Shown here piece after piece: positions 48,611-58,046 of a stretch of 64,000 nucleotides of DNA. Location of the stretch: assembly GCF_023218075.1 (NCBI RefSeq), contig NZ_JALPTB010000005.1:62001-126000 (forward strand), in the 5' to 3' direction. The stretch comes from Rhodococcus sp. HM1. Its GTDB lineage: Bacteria > Actinomycetota > Actinomycetes > Mycobacteriales > Mycobacteriaceae. The notes under the pieces were generated by a model. That model was not told where the DNA came from. It saw only the letters and a list, made by a program, of their open reading frames with translations, and did not search any database. Numbering within the stretch: the first letter of the stretch is position 1; each line of letters begins with the position of its first letter. Made by a program: the position numbers and the translations under genes.

Positions 48611-48835
48611 CTAATCCGCGAACTCGTCGCCCGATTCGATCCGGAAACCGATCTTGAGGGTGACCTGCGTATGCGCGACCGCACCGTCGTCTATGTGGCC
48701 GCGCACGTTCACCACTTCGAACCATTCCAGGTGCCGCGTCGTTTCGGCGGCCCTTGCCACTGCTCTCGCGATGGCATCGTCGACACCTTCGGTCGACGAC
48801 CCGACCACCTCGATGACTCGGTAGACATGGCTCAT
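48611..48835 (-). CDS. Dodecin (flavin storage protein)
   Basis: A 74-residue protein: HVYRVIEVVGSSTEGVDDAIARAVARAAETTRHLEWFEVVNVRGHI, then a final strand pair AHTQVTLKIGFRIE. It matches dodecin in length and in the Trp of LEWFEV that stacks on flavin. Dodecins form 12-subunit shells that bind FMN, FAD or CoA. GGGAGG lies before ATG 48835. It stands alone. Bases 48836-49026 carry no recognisable gene. Confidence 0.9.
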   Translation of the reverse strand: MSHVYRVIEVVGSSTEGVDDAIARAVARAAETTRHLEWFEVVNVRGHIDDGAVAHTQVTLKIGFRIESGDEFAD

Positions 48836-49026
48836 TGTGGTGCCTCCCTTTCATACCAGACACAGCACCTGTATCCAATAGTGCGAGTGCACCCCGGCCA
48901 CCGTCTTCGAAACGCGCGAAACCACAAATGTCGCAAGGCGACAGCGCGCAATATCGCAACGCGACAGTGACCGAATTGTCCGCCCGCGAAGGGGCGGGAC
49001 GGGAGCCCGGACGATGGGCCCGTGCG

Positions 49027-50238
49027 TCAGGCCTTCCGAGCCAATTCGCGCGCCACCGGACCGAGCCGCGCCAGACGCAGATCACCGAGCGGCATCGCAC
49101 CGGCCCCGAGCCGATTGGTGGTGAACGCCAACGACAATCCGTTGTCGAGGTCCGCGAACGCACCCGACCCGCCGACGCCGTAGTGACCCAGTGCCCCACG
49201 CGGCCGCTCCCGGCTCGCGAACAACGGCTGGTGGTAACCCAGCCGCCAGGCCATCGGCACCCCGAGCACGTAGTCACGGCCACGCACCCGGACCTCGTTC
49301 ATCGCCTCGATCGTCTCCGGCTTCAGGAAGCACACACCGTCGATCGTGCCGCCGGCCGCGATCGCGCCGTACATCCGTGCCAGGGACCGTGCCGTGAACA
49401 CCCCGTTCCACCCGGGCATCACCGAGTCGTGCACGGCGGGGTTACGAACGAGATCGTCGAACCCGTCGGGCATCGCGGCCTCCGCCAGGCCGCGCGTCGG
49501 CGCGATCTTCGACAGCACCGACGCGCTGATCTCCCAATGGAGCCCGGCCGGGTTGATGCGGGGGAACAGCTTGGCGATCCGGTGCCGCTCCGAGGTCGGA
49601 ACGCGATACCAGAAGTCGGGATTTCCGAGGGGTTCGGCGATCTCCCGCCGGACCACGTCCTCGAAGGGCAGTCCCGTTGCCCGCCGGACGATCTCCGCGA
49701 CCAGCCACCCGTAGGTGACCGCGTGATAGCCGGTGCCCCGGAGACGGCGACGGGACGGGCGGGCAGCGGCGAGCGCGGCGACCGTCGTGTCGTAGTCGAG
49801 GATTCCGTCGCGGCCGGGAACCAGTCCCCGAACCCGGTGCAGACCGGCGCGGTGCGTCATCACGTCCGCGACGGTGATCGATTCCTTGCCGGCCGCGGCG
49901 AACTCCGGCCAGTACTGCGCGACCGGAGCGAAGTAGTCGATGATTCCACGTTCCGCGAGCCGGTGCACGACCGTCGAGGCCACGCCCTTGCCCGTCGAGA
50001 AGGACAGCGACATGGTGTCGCGGTTCCAGCGCCGGTCCGGACCCGACCACCCGGCCCAGATGTCCAGGACCTTCTCGCCGTGGAGGTAGGCGGACAGAGC
50101 GCCGCCGCCGTCCTGGGGCTGCCGGTACATCGCGAAGAAGCGGTCGGCGAGCGGCAGGAACCGCGGGTCCACATGCATCTCGGTCGGTGGCCGCTGGTCG
50201 GCCTCGTACTCGAGCTGGACATCCGTCAGCATCGTCAT
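49027..50238 (-). CDS. Beta-lactamase-fold serine hydrolase (esterase type)
   Basis: A 403-residue class-C-like serine hydrolase. The nucleophile motif is SxxK in SLSFSTGKG (Ser-Thr-Gly-Lys), followed by YHAVTYGWLVAEIVRRATG, where the Tyr takes the place of the Y-x-N motif, and GHYGVGGSGAFADLDNG near the C terminus in the KTG-like strand region. No signal peptide, so it is cytoplasmic; such proteins (LipE/EstB-like) are usually esterases and not antibiotic-inactivating. ATG 50238 follows GGGGAGAG. Confidence 0.87.
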   Translation of the reverse strand: MTMLTDVQLEYEADQRPPTEMHVDPRFLPLADRFFAMYRQPQDGGGALSAYLHGEKVLDIWAGWSGPDRRWNRDTMSLSFSTGKGVASTVVHRLAERGIIDYFAPVAQYWPEFAAAGKESITVADVMTHRAGLHRVRGLVPGRDGILDYDTTVAALAAARPSRRRLRGTGYHAVTYGWLVAEIVRRATGLPFEDVVRREIAEPLGNPDFWYRVPTSERHRIAKLFPRINPAGLHWEISASVLSKIAPTRGLAEAAMPDGFDDLVRNPAVHDSVMPGWNGVFTARSLARMYGAIAAGGTIDGVCFLKPETIEAMNEVRVRGRDYVLGVPMAWRLGYHQPLFASRERPRGALGHYGVGGSGAFADLDNGLSLAFTTNRLGAGAMPLGDLRLARLGPVARELARKA

Positions 50239-50331
50239 GGAACTCTCCCCATCCCGGCAATTCCGACAGACTATGTGTCGGATTGCATCCACGAAAGGGT
50301 TGATTCCGCTGAACGGAAGGGATAAAAGCGC

Positions 50332-50853
50332 TCAGGGTGCCGCGTATCGGAACGACTCGACGACGACACAGCTCCGGCCCGTCGTGAGATTCACCGCCGC
50401 CGCCGCCGAGCCCTCACACAGCATCGGATCGGCGCCGTCGCCGACATACGCCTGCGACTGCGGTCCGGCCAGTACGACCGCGGTCGCCGGATCGTCGAGA
50501 ACGCCCAGGGCGAGGGCCCCGTCGCCGAAACCGAGCGCCGCGAGCTGTCCCCCGCGGCTCTCCCCCGCGCCGACCCCACCGGACAGGCCGGCCCCGACCA
50601 CGAGCGCACCACCGCTGGCGTCCGCGAAGCCGACACCGCCGTCGGTGTAGCCCCACGCACCGCTGGTCGCATCCGTGTTGGCGCCGCACCCGGTGGTGCC
50701 CTCGATCTCGACGATCGATGCCGGGGTTCCCGGGGGCGCCGCGCACGTCAGAGCCTGCGCGGATGCGGCGGAAAGAAGGGGGACGGTGATGGCGGCGGCA
50801 ACGACCGCGACCGCACCGCCGAGTGTGCGTAGTCGAATCCGGGGGCACGTCAC
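50332..50853 (-). CDS. Secreted protein of unknown function
   Basis: A 173-residue exported protein. The N terminus (TCPRIRLRTLGG) is basic, a hydrophobic core AVAVVAAAITVPLLSAASAQA follows, and cleavage is expected after AQA near residue 33. The mature part is Gly/Ala-rich with four cysteines (TCAAPP, TGCGAN, MLCEGS, RSCVVV), likely two disulfides, and a beta-rich pattern. No catalytic motif is seen. GTG 50853 follows a GAGGAGG site. It resembles small secreted proteins common in mycolata, but the family is not recognised with certainty. Confidence 0.72.
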   Translation of the reverse strand: MTCPRIRLRTLGGAVAVVAAAITVPLLSAASAQALTCAAPPGTPASIVEIEGTTGCGANTDATSGAWGYTDGGVGFADASGGALVVGAGLSGGVGAGESRGGQLAALGFGDGALALGVLDDPATAVVLAGPQSQAYVGDGADPMLCEGSAAAAVNLTTGRSCVVVESFRYAAP

Positions 50854-50980
50854 CGCGGTAGTCCTCCTCGGAACCGGTCGGCGAGCTGTTCTCCCGAACA
50901 GTTTACGGAGGCTCCTACAGGTGCCGCTCACAGCAGAGGTAACAACCGGAACGCGATTTCGGGAACAGCAGGGATCGCGG

Positions 50981-52042
50981 TCATCCCCGCGCGCGGTCCT
51001 TCCGGTCGGTGTCGCGCGACGGCTGCACCCGCTTGGGTTCACCGGGCATCTTCGGATGCGTGGGCGGATACGGCAGATCACCGAGGCCGGCGGCCGCGTC
51101 ACGCTCGGCCATCTCGAGCAACACGTCGAGCGTGTGCGCGGTGTCGTCGAGCCCGGCCATCGGGTCGCCGCGGCGGGCCACCAGATCCGGCACCGTCGCG
51201 ATCGTGAAGTCGTCGGGATCCGCGTCGGCCAGCTCGTCCCAGGTCAACGGCGTCGACACCGTCGCGATCGGCGTGCGGCGCACCGAATACGCGGAGGCGA
51301 TGGTCTTGTCGCGGGCGTTCTGGTTGTAGTCGAGGAAGATCCGCTCACCGCGTTCCTCCTTCCACCACGCGGTCGTCGCACGACCACCGCTGCGGCGTTC
51401 GATCTCGCGCATCAGTGCGATCCCGGCCCGGCGCACCCCGACGAAGTCCCAGTCGGGAACGATCCGCAGATACACGTGCAGACCACGGCCCCCGGACGTC
51501 TTCGGAAATCCGGTGAACCCCAGTTCGTCGAGCAGGGGCCGCACGACCTCGAGCGCGATCGCCCGCGCGTCATCGAAATCGGTGCCGGGTTGTGGGTCCA
51601 GGTCGATGCGCAATTCGTCGGGACGGTCGGCGTCGGAGCACCGCACGGCCCACGGATGGAACGTGACTGTGCCCAGGTTCGCCGCCCACACGATGTCCGC
51701 CGCGGACCGGACGTGCAACACGTCGGCCTTCCGTCCCGAGGGGAACGTGACCTCGCACGTGCCCACGTGGTCGGGATGCCGCGCAGGGACCCGCTTCTGG
51801 TAGATCTCCTCGCCCTCGATGCCGTCGGGGAACCGTTGCAGATGGGTGGGACGGTCCCGCAGTGCGGTCAGGAGCGGCGCGTCGCCGGTCGCGACGGTCC
51901 GGTAGTACTCGACGAGGTGCCGTTTCGTGCCGCCGTCGGCGCCGAGCCGCGGGAAGTACACCTTGTCGGGATTCGACAGCCGCACGGCGGTGCCGTCGAT
52001 GTCGAGCTCCTCCGCCGGGGACCGTTTGCTCGCGCCCGCCAC
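50981..52042 (-). CDS. LigD-type polymerase-domain protein (PolD-like, NHEJ/repair)
   Basis: A 353-residue archaeo-eukaryotic primase-like polymerase domain: LSNPDKVYFP and RHLVEYYRTVA at the start, LRIDLDPQPGTDF with the two catalytic aspartates (DxD), and GFPKTSGGRGLHVYLRI for nucleotide binding. The C-terminal DDTAHTLDVLLEMAERDAAAGLGDLPYPP is typical of free-standing mycobacterial PolD1/PolD2. It adds ribo- or deoxynucleotides at DNA gaps and ends. It sits immediately behind a LigC-like ligase gene (two-base gap), so the pair forms a two-gene counterpart of LigD without a nuclease domain. Confidence 0.9.
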   Translation of the reverse strand: MAGASKRSPAEELDIDGTAVRLSNPDKVYFPRLGADGGTKRHLVEYYRTVATGDAPLLTALRDRPTHLQRFPDGIEGEEIYQKRVPARHPDHVGTCEVTFPSGRKADVLHVRSAADIVWAANLGTVTFHPWAVRCSDADRPDELRIDLDPQPGTDFDDARAIALEVVRPLLDELGFTGFPKTSGGRGLHVYLRIVPDWDFVGVRRAGIALMREIERRSGGRATTAWWKEERGERIFLDYNQNARDKTIASAYSVRRTPIATVSTPLTWDELADADPDDFTIATVPDLVARRGDPMAGLDDTAHTLDVLLEMAERDAAAGLGDLPYPPTHPKMPGEPKRVQPSRDTDRKDRARG

Positions 52043-52044
52043 GG

Positions 52045-53109
52045 TCAGCTTTCCGATCGGTCGAGAACGTCGGCCAGGTCGTACCGCACGGGAACCTCCA
52101 GTTGGTCGTAGGTGCAGCTCTTCGGATCACGGTCGGGACGCCAGCGCAGGAATCTCGCGGCGTGCCGGAAGCGAACGCCGCCCTCGACCGACCCTTCCAT
52201 CTGGTCGTAGGCGACCTCGAGGACCCGCTCGGGGCGCAACGGCACCCAGCTGCGGTCGATCGCGGATCGCCACCGGGTCGGTTCGCCCTCGGCGACGACG
52301 TCGGCTCCCACGCGCAGCGGTTCGAGTTCGGCGAGGAGTTCCTGTCTGCGCTGCACGGTGAACGCCGATGCTCCGCCGACCATCACCAGCTCGCCGTCGT
52401 GGTACAGGCCCAGCAGCAACGATCCGACGCCCTCGATGCTCTTGTGCTTCCGGTATCCGGCGAGCACGCAGTCCGCGGTCCGCGAATGCTTGACCTTCAC
52501 CATCTCCCGTTTGTCCGGGACGTAGAGCCCGTCGAGGCGTTTGGCGACCACCCCGTCGAGGCCGGCGCCCTCGAACTCCTCGAACCAGCGCTGCGCGGTC
52601 GCCGCGTCGCTGGTCGCGACGGTGACGTGGCAGCTCGGACCGTCGCCGGCGATCTCCTGCAGCCGGGTCCGCCGGTCCCGGAAGGGGGTGTCCATGAGGT
52701 TCTCGTCGCCGATCGCGACGAGATCGAAGCCGACGAACTGCGCGGGTGTCTGCTCGGCCAGCAACGCGATGCGACTCGCGGCCGGGTGGATCCGCTCGGA
52801 CAGCGACTGCCAGTCCAGCCGGGTACGCCCGTCACGTTCGAACGGCACGACGATCTCCCCGTCGACGACGCACCTGCGCGGCAGTTCCGCGCGCACGGCG
52901 TCGACCAGTTCCGGGAAGTACCGGGCCAGGTCCTTGCCTCCGCGGGACGCGAACACCACCTCGTCGCCGTCGCGGAACACGAGGGCCCGGAACCCGTCCC
53001 ACTTCGGTTCGTAGGACCATTCGGCCGGGCCGTCGGACGGCTGCGAAGGCACCTCCGAGACCGCTTTCGCGAGCATCGGAGCGAGCGGCGGAGCCACGGG
53101 AAGATCCAC
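52045..53109 (-). CDS. ATP-dependent DNA ligase (LigC-like)
   Basis: A 354-residue ATP-dependent ligase. Motif I is EPKWDGFRA (catalytic Lys near residue 38), followed by FASRGGKDLARYFPEL (motif Ia/III region), VDGEIVVPF, GLDGVVAKRLDGLY (motif IV) and MVKVKH (motif V). The OB domain with VGGASAF and VLEVAYDQMEG completes it. The size matches mycobacterial LigC. GTG 53109 was chosen (VDLPVAPPLAPMLAK). With the polymerase gene downstream it forms a repair operon for break or gap sealing. Confidence 0.9.
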   Translation of the reverse strand: MDLPVAPPLAPMLAKAVSEVPSQPSDGPAEWSYEPKWDGFRALVFRDGDEVVFASRGGKDLARYFPELVDAVRAELPRRCVVDGEIVVPFERDGRTRLDWQSLSERIHPAASRIALLAEQTPAQFVGFDLVAIGDENLMDTPFRDRRTRLQEIAGDGPSCHVTVATSDAATAQRWFEEFEGAGLDGVVAKRLDGLYVPDKREMVKVKHSRTADCVLAGYRKHKSIEGVGSLLLGLYHDGELVMVGGASAFTVQRRQELLAELEPLRVGADVVAEGEPTRWRSAIDRSWVPLRPERVLEVAYDQMEGSVEGGVRFRHAARFLRWRPDRDPKSCTYDQLEVPVRYDLADVLDRSES

Positions 53110-53212
53110 CGCACCATGGTGGCATCCACCGGTCGAACCCGCCCTCCAATGAACCGAATTCGTGCGAATCCGGCTCCCCGCCGGCAACCGCGACCACCGG
53201 TTCGCCGGGGTG

Positions 53213-54373
53213 CTACAGCCAGCCGCGCCGGCGGAAGATCGCGAACAGGCTGCAGCAGGTGATCACCATCATCAGCAGCGCGAAGGGATATCCGCCGACC
53301 CAGTGGAGCTCCGGCATGTGGTCGAAGTTCATGCCGTACACGGTGCCGATCAGGGTGGGCGCGAACAGGATCGCCGCCCACGCCGACACCTTCTTGATCT
53401 CCTCGTTCTGCGCGTAGCTCGCGCGCGTCAGGTTCCGCATCTCCTCGTTCTGCACCTGCGAGACGAGGGTCGCGTTGACGGTCAGGATGTTGCCGAGCAG
53501 CTGCCGGAACCCGTCGACCTGCTCGACGACGGCAGTCGCGTGGTCCGTCACGTCCCGCAGGTACTTCTGCAGTTCCTCGTCGATGCGGTACTTGCCGAAT
53601 CCGGCGGACAATCCGCTCAGCACGGCGAGCAGCGGCTTGGCCGCGCGCTGGAACTCGATGACCTCGCGGGACAGCTCGTAGATGCGCCGCGACACCTTCG
53701 GGTCGCCGCTGAACACTTCCGTCTCGATCTCGTCGATGTCGTTCTGCAGACCCGCGACCACCGGCGCATAGCCGTCGACGACCGCGTCGAGGATCGCGTA
53801 CAGCACCGCTTCCGGCCCGCGCCGCAACAGGTCCGGGTCGTGTTCCATCCGGTTCCGGACGGCGGACAGGTCGGGCGATTCGCTGTGCCGGACGGTGAGG
53901 ACGAAGGTCGGGCCGACGAACACGTGCAGTTCCCCGAAGTCGACGCGTTCGGATTCGTCGACATACCGCGCGGCACGCAACACCACGAACAACGTGTCGC
54001 CGTACCGCTCGAGCTTCGGGCGCTGATGCGCGACGATCGCGTCCTCGACCGCGAGTTCGTGGAACCCGAACTGCGCGGCCGCCTCGTGCAACTGGGCGTC
54101 GCTGGGCCGGTACATCCCGATCCAGGCCATCGAACCGTCGCCCGGCAGGTGGTTGAGCGCGTCGGCGAGGGTCGCGGGGGACGCCGTGCGCCGGCCGTCC
54201 CGGTACACCGCGCTGTCGACGATGCTGCTCTCGGCGCGCGAGTCGGGTGAAGTCACCGGCACCGGGACGCGCGAGTGCGGCGAGACAGCGAAGTTCTCGC
54301 TCTCGCCGAAACCGCCGGAGGTGGGCACGGCGCGGCGCGGCAGAAGGGCACGGACAGGGCGGTTCCGGAACAT
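53213..54373 (-). CDS. corA: CorA-family magnesium/cobalt transporter
   Basis: A 386-residue CorA protein: a long cytosolic domain with LHEAAAQFGFHELAVEDAIVAHQRPKLERYGDTLFVVLRAARY, the stalk helix LRDVTDHATAVVEQVDGFRQLLGNILTVNATLVSQVQNEEMRNLTR, and two C-terminal membrane helices with the pore motif YGMNFDHMPEL between them. GMN is the family hallmark for Mg2+ entry. The first 45 residues are poorly conserved; GTG 54256 is an alternative start. It is unrelated to its neighbours. Confidence 0.88.
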   Translation of the reverse strand: MFRNRPVRALLPRRAVPTSGGFGESENFAVSPHSRVPVPVTSPDSRAESSIVDSAVYRDGRRTASPATLADALNHLPGDGSMAWIGMYRPSDAQLHEAAAQFGFHELAVEDAIVAHQRPKLERYGDTLFVVLRAARYVDESERVDFGELHVFVGPTFVLTVRHSESPDLSAVRNRMEHDPDLLRRGPEAVLYAILDAVVDGYAPVVAGLQNDIDEIETEVFSGDPKVSRRIYELSREVIEFQRAAKPLLAVLSGLSAGFGKYRIDEELQKYLRDVTDHATAVVEQVDGFRQLLGNILTVNATLVSQVQNEEMRNLTRASYAQNEEIKKVSAWAAILFAPTLIGTVYGMNFDHMPELHWVGGYPFALLMMVITCCSLFAIFRRRGWL

Positions 54374-54678
54374 GACGGCACGGCTTTCGCAGGACGGGAT
54401 CGGCGGCGGGACCGTTCCCGCCCGGGTGTACGCGGACAGCAGCGCCGCGCACGATCACCGCGTGCCGGGGCTGCTGTCAGTCGGTACTGGGAGGCTGACT
54501 GCTCATCGGAGCACCACACCTCCTCTTCCTCGTCCGGCATGCGAGCCGGGGTCGACAACTTCGTGCAGCGTACGCCGCACCTCACCGCGAAGCCATTCGC
54601 CGAGGTTGTCGGTGCCACCGGACACAATGCCTCCAGCAGTACCGCTCACGGCACGACACCACGACGGAGGTCCCACGG
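54374..54678. other. 305-base gap without a supported gene
   Basis: This divergent gap separates corA (minus) and the exonuclease gene (plus). No conserved frame, palindrome or cluster operator was found; GGAGG at 54667-54671 is the ribosome site of the following gene. It presumably holds the promoters of both. Confidence 0.5.
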
Positions 54679-55359
54679 ATGATGCGCTGGCCCGACCGCC
54701 CGATCTGTGCGTTCGACCTCGAGACGACCGATCGGGATCCGCGGACCGCGCGCATCGTGTCGGCCTGTGTCGCAACGTTCGACGGCGATCGCATCGAGTC
54801 GAGAACGTGGCTGCTCGACCCCGGCATCCCGATACCGGACGAGACGGTCGCGATCCACGGGATCACCACGGAACGCGCCCGCGCCGAGGGGCAGGACTAC
54901 GCGAGCGGATACGCGCAGATCCGGGAGGCGCTGTGCGAGGCCTGGGTGCGCGACCACATCGTCGTCGCGTTCAATGCGAGCTACGACCTGACGGTGATCG
55001 ACGCGGAAGGTCGCCGGCTGGGGCTCGCCCCACTCGTGACGGGCACCGTCGTCGACCCCTATGTGATCGATCGGGAGATGGATCGGTCGCGGGAGGGGAA
55101 GCGCACGCTGCAGGCGGTGTGCGAGGCGTACGGGGTCGCGCTCTCCGCGGCGCACGAGGCCGAGGCGGACGCACTCGCCGCCGGGTTCCTCACCCGCGCG
55201 CTCGTCGAACGTTTCCCGCAACTCGCCGAGCTGGACATCATGGCCGATCAGGCGGCGTGGCACGCCGAGCGGCAGCGCAACTTCGCCGAGTATCTGCGGG
55301 AACTGGGCCGTGAGGCCACCGACGTCGACGGGGCCTGGCCGATCCGCGGCACAGCCTGA
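54679..55359 (+). CDS. DEDDh 3'-5' exonuclease (DNA polymerase III epsilon-like)
   Basis: A 226-residue exonuclease. Exo I is CAFDLETTD (Asp13, Glu15), Exo II is VAFNASYDLTVI with the third Asp, and Exo III is SAAHEAEADALAAG with His and the last Asp. This is the DEDDh set of DnaQ/RNase T-type enzymes. The C-terminal extension (QAAWHAERQRNFAEYLRELGR) is helical and charged. It may proofread or trim DNA or RNA ends. Start at ATG 54679 or 54682, after CGACGGAGG. Confidence 0.88.
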   Translation: MMRWPDRPICAFDLETTDRDPRTARIVSACVATFDGDRIESRTWLLDPGIPIPDETVAIHGITTERARAEGQDYASGYAQIREALCEAWVRDHIVVAFNASYDLTVIDAEGRRLGLAPLVTGTVVDPYVIDREMDRSREGKRTLQAVCEAYGVALSAAHEAEADALAAGFLTRALVERFPQLAELDIMADQAAWHAERQRNFAEYLRELGREATDVDGAWPIRGTA

Positions 55360-55372
55360 CCCTGCGATTCGG

Positions 55373-56260
55373 TCACGGCAACAATCCCTGCCGACGCGCT
55401 TCGACGACGGCCTCGTGCCGGCTGTGCACCTCGAGCTTGCCCATCAAATTCCGCATGTAGCTCTTGACCGTCTCGAGGCTGAGCGACAGACGCTCGGCGA
55501 TCTCCGCGTTGCGGCATCCCAGCGCGACGTAGCCGAGCACGTCGCGTTCGCGTTCGGACAGGTGCACCCGCGCGGCGGCCGGCGCCCGGCCAGCGGTCAG
55601 GCTGCGGAGCTTCTCCCCGACCGCACGCAACTGTGCTTCCAGCGCCGGGTCGGATGTCTGCGCCGCGATCTCCCGCAGCGCCAGGTAGCTCTCGGTGATG
55701 CCCTCCGAGACCGACGCCGAGACTCCCGTCGATCCGGCGCCCGCGTCCCGTGCGTTCTCGAGGAGTTCGACTCGGCGATCCACCTCGTCCCGGATCTCGA
55801 TCTCACGGGCCAGCGCCCGCGCACCGGCCATCACCTTCTCCGCGACCGTGTCGCCGATCGGCATGTTGACCCGGAGACCGCCGTAGAGCGTGGCGCGGGT
55901 ACGCCCGCGCACGACGACGGGTGCGGCGAGCAGCGATTCGATGCCCTCACCCGCCACCTGCGGGTCGTAGTCGTGGGTGATGCGGTCGGAAGCGAAATAG
56001 TCGGCGATCGAGACCGGCCGCTGCTCGGCGATGGCCCGGCCCCCGACACCGCACTCGGAGCTGATGACGAGGTTGCGCAGGATGTTGCTGCGGGTCCCGA
56101 CGAATCCGGACAGGGTCATGTCCCGGCCGTGGACGGCGCCGCCGAAGAGGACGGGCAGTCCGGTGGAGATCTGGAGCAGTCGCAGTTGGGCGCGCAGTGC
56201 GTCCTCGTCGCTGGGCCGGAGCCGGCCGATCGGCTGGGGATCGGTCCATGCGTTGGTCAT
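55373..56260 (-). CDS. GAF-LuxR-type transcriptional regulator
   Basis: A 295-residue regulator with a GAF-like sensory domain (about 20-150, NILRNLVISSECGVGGRAIAEQRPVSIADYF) and a C-terminal LuxR HTH (about 228-290: LSERERDVLGYVALGCRNAEIAERLSLSLETVKSYMRNLMGKLEVHSRHEAV). A coiled-coil-like linker joins them. It is transcribed divergently from the acyl-CoA ligase gene at 56411, which it is likely to regulate in response to a small ligand. ATG 56260 follows AAGGATT. Confidence 0.87.
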   Translation of the reverse strand: MTNAWTDPQPIGRLRPSDEDALRAQLRLLQISTGLPVLFGGAVHGRDMTLSGFVGTRSNILRNLVISSECGVGGRAIAEQRPVSIADYFASDRITHDYDPQVAGEGIESLLAAPVVVRGRTRATLYGGLRVNMPIGDTVAEKVMAGARALAREIEIRDEVDRRVELLENARDAGAGSTGVSASVSEGITESYLALREIAAQTSDPALEAQLRAVGEKLRSLTAGRAPAAARVHLSERERDVLGYVALGCRNAEIAERLSLSLETVKSYMRNLMGKLEVHSRHEAVVEARRQGLLP

Positions 56261-56410
56261 CGACGAATCCTTCCGCCAGCAAACCGCTCGACTACCCACT
56301 TCAGAGGGTAGCGGGCCGTCGATCGTGGCCCATAACCTCCAGACCGACCGGTGTTGCTGCCATCACAGTTGCCCGCTTTTCCCGCTGAGCCCACGTCCCC
56401 GGAGGTCATC

Positions 56411-58027
56411 GTGTCCACGCCGACGGCGCATACCGCCAACCACTCCCCGCTCAGTCCGTTGCGGTTCCTGGAGCGGTCCGCGTCCGTGTTCCCGGATCGG
56501 GTCGCCATCGTGCACGGCGACCGTCGCTACTCGTACGCCGAGTTCGCCGCGGAGGCCCAGCGGTTCGCGCAGGCACTGCGCGCCCGCATCAAGCCCGGCG
56601 ACCGTGTCGCGTTCCTGGCGCCGAACGTGCCGGAACTGCTGATCGCGCACTTCGCGGTACCGCTCGCCGGCGGTGTGCTCATCGCGCTCAATTCCCGGCT
56701 GGCCGGACCGGAACTCGAGTACATCCTGAACCACTCGGAGAGTTCGCTGCTCTTCGTCGATTCCGAGCTGGTCGGATCGGTCTCCGGGGTCGCGGCGAAC
56801 GTGCCGTCCGTCGCCGACATCATCGAGGTGCCGGACTCGACGGTGCCCTGTCAGGACGTGCCCGCCGGGATCGTCACCGCTCGCTACGACGAGTTCCTCG
56901 CCTCCGCCGACACCGACGGCACGCCGCTGCCGTGGACCGTCGACGACGAACAGCAGGTCATCGCGATCAACTACACGTCGGGCACCACCGGCAAGCCCAA
57001 GGGCGTGATGTACACCCACCGCGGGGCGTACCTCAACTCGATGGGCGAGACCTTCCACAACGGGTTCGACGGCAAGACGAAGTACCTGTGGACGCTGCCG
57101 ATGTTCCATTGCAACGGCTGGTGCACGCCGTGGGCGGTCACCGCGGCCGGCGGCACCCACATCTGCCTGCGGGCGGTGCGGGCCGACGCCGTGTGGGACG
57201 CCATCGACAACCTCGGCGTCACCAATCTGTGCGGTGCACCGGCGGTGTGCTCGACGATCGCGAACGCCGAGCAGGCACACGTCCTGGACCGGCCGCTGCG
57301 GATCACCACGGCCGGTGCGCCGCCGTCGCCGACGGTGATCGCGCAGCTCGACGCCATCGGGATCACCGTCGTGCACGTGTACGGGCTGACCGAGGTGTAC
57401 GGGCCGTACACGATCTGTGAGTACCAGGAGTCGTGGGACGACAAGCCCGCCGAGGAGCGGGCGGCGCTGCTGTCGCGGCAGGGCGTGGGCATGCTGCAGG
57501 CGGAGAACGCCCGCGTGGTCGATTCGGAGATGAACGACGTGCCGGCGGACGGGCAGACGATGGGTGAGATCGTGCTGCGCGGCAACAACGTGATGCTCGG
57601 GTACTACAAGGACCCGGAGGCGACGGCCGAGGCATTCGCCGGCGGTTGGTTCCACACCGGCGACCTCGGCGTGATGTATCCCGACGGCTACATCCAGCTC
57701 AAGGACCGGGCGAAGGACATCATCATCTCGGGCGGCGAGAACATCTCGACGGTCGAGGTGGAGCAGGCGATCGTCAACCACCCGGCGGTGCTGGACGTCG
57801 CCGTCGTCGGGGTGCCGGACGAGAAGTGGGGCGAGCGGCCGCGGGCGTTCGTGATCCGCAAGCCGGGCGAATCCGTCACCGCCGAGGAGATCATCGCGCA
57901 CGTGCGCGCGCAGCTCGCGGGGTACAAGGTGCCGCGTGACATCGTGTTCCCGCACGATCTGCCGCGCACGCCGACCGGCAAGATCCTCAAGTTCGAATTG
58001 CGGGCTTCGCAGGACGCTCAGGCGTGA
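56411..58027 (+). CDS. Acyl-CoA synthetase (AMP-forming), medium-chain type
   Basis: A 538-residue ANL ligase: NYTSGTTGKPKGVMYTHRGAYLN, HVYGLTEVYGPYT, TGDLGVMYPDGYIQLKDRAKDIIISGGENISTVEVEQAI and the catalytic Lys in TPTGKILKFELR. WTLPMFHCNGWCTPW is typical of the AcsM/FadD group related to 3-methylmercaptopropionyl- and cinnamoyl/medium-chain ligases. GTG 56411 follows CCGGAGG; the frame continues 60 bases upstream to an ATG at 56351. The TetR gene follows after 19 bases. It activates an acid that cannot be named here. Confidence 0.88.
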   Translation: MSTPTAHTANHSPLSPLRFLERSASVFPDRVAIVHGDRRYSYAEFAAEAQRFAQALRARIKPGDRVAFLAPNVPELLIAHFAVPLAGGVLIALNSRLAGPELEYILNHSESSLLFVDSELVGSVSGVAANVPSVADIIEVPDSTVPCQDVPAGIVTARYDEFLASADTDGTPLPWTVDDEQQVIAINYTSGTTGKPKGVMYTHRGAYLNSMGETFHNGFDGKTKYLWTLPMFHCNGWCTPWAVTAAGGTHICLRAVRADAVWDAIDNLGVTNLCGAPAVCSTIANAEQAHVLDRPLRITTAGAPPSPTVIAQLDAIGITVVHVYGLTEVYGPYTICEYQESWDDKPAEERAALLSRQGVGMLQAENARVVDSEMNDVPADGQTMGEIVLRGNNVMLGYYKDPEATAEAFAGGWFHTGDLGVMYPDGYIQLKDRAKDIIISGGENISTVEVEQAIVNHPAVLDVAVVGVPDEKWGERPRAFVIRKPGESVTAEEIIAHVRAQLAGYKVPRDIVFPHDLPRTPTGKILKFELRASQDAQA

Positions 58028-58046
58028 CCTTGGATAATCGACAACC

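Noticed and set aside
49027-50238. Antibiotic-inactivating beta-lactamase
   Set aside because: No signal peptide and the motif set (STGK, YHAV) is that of the esterase-type branch.
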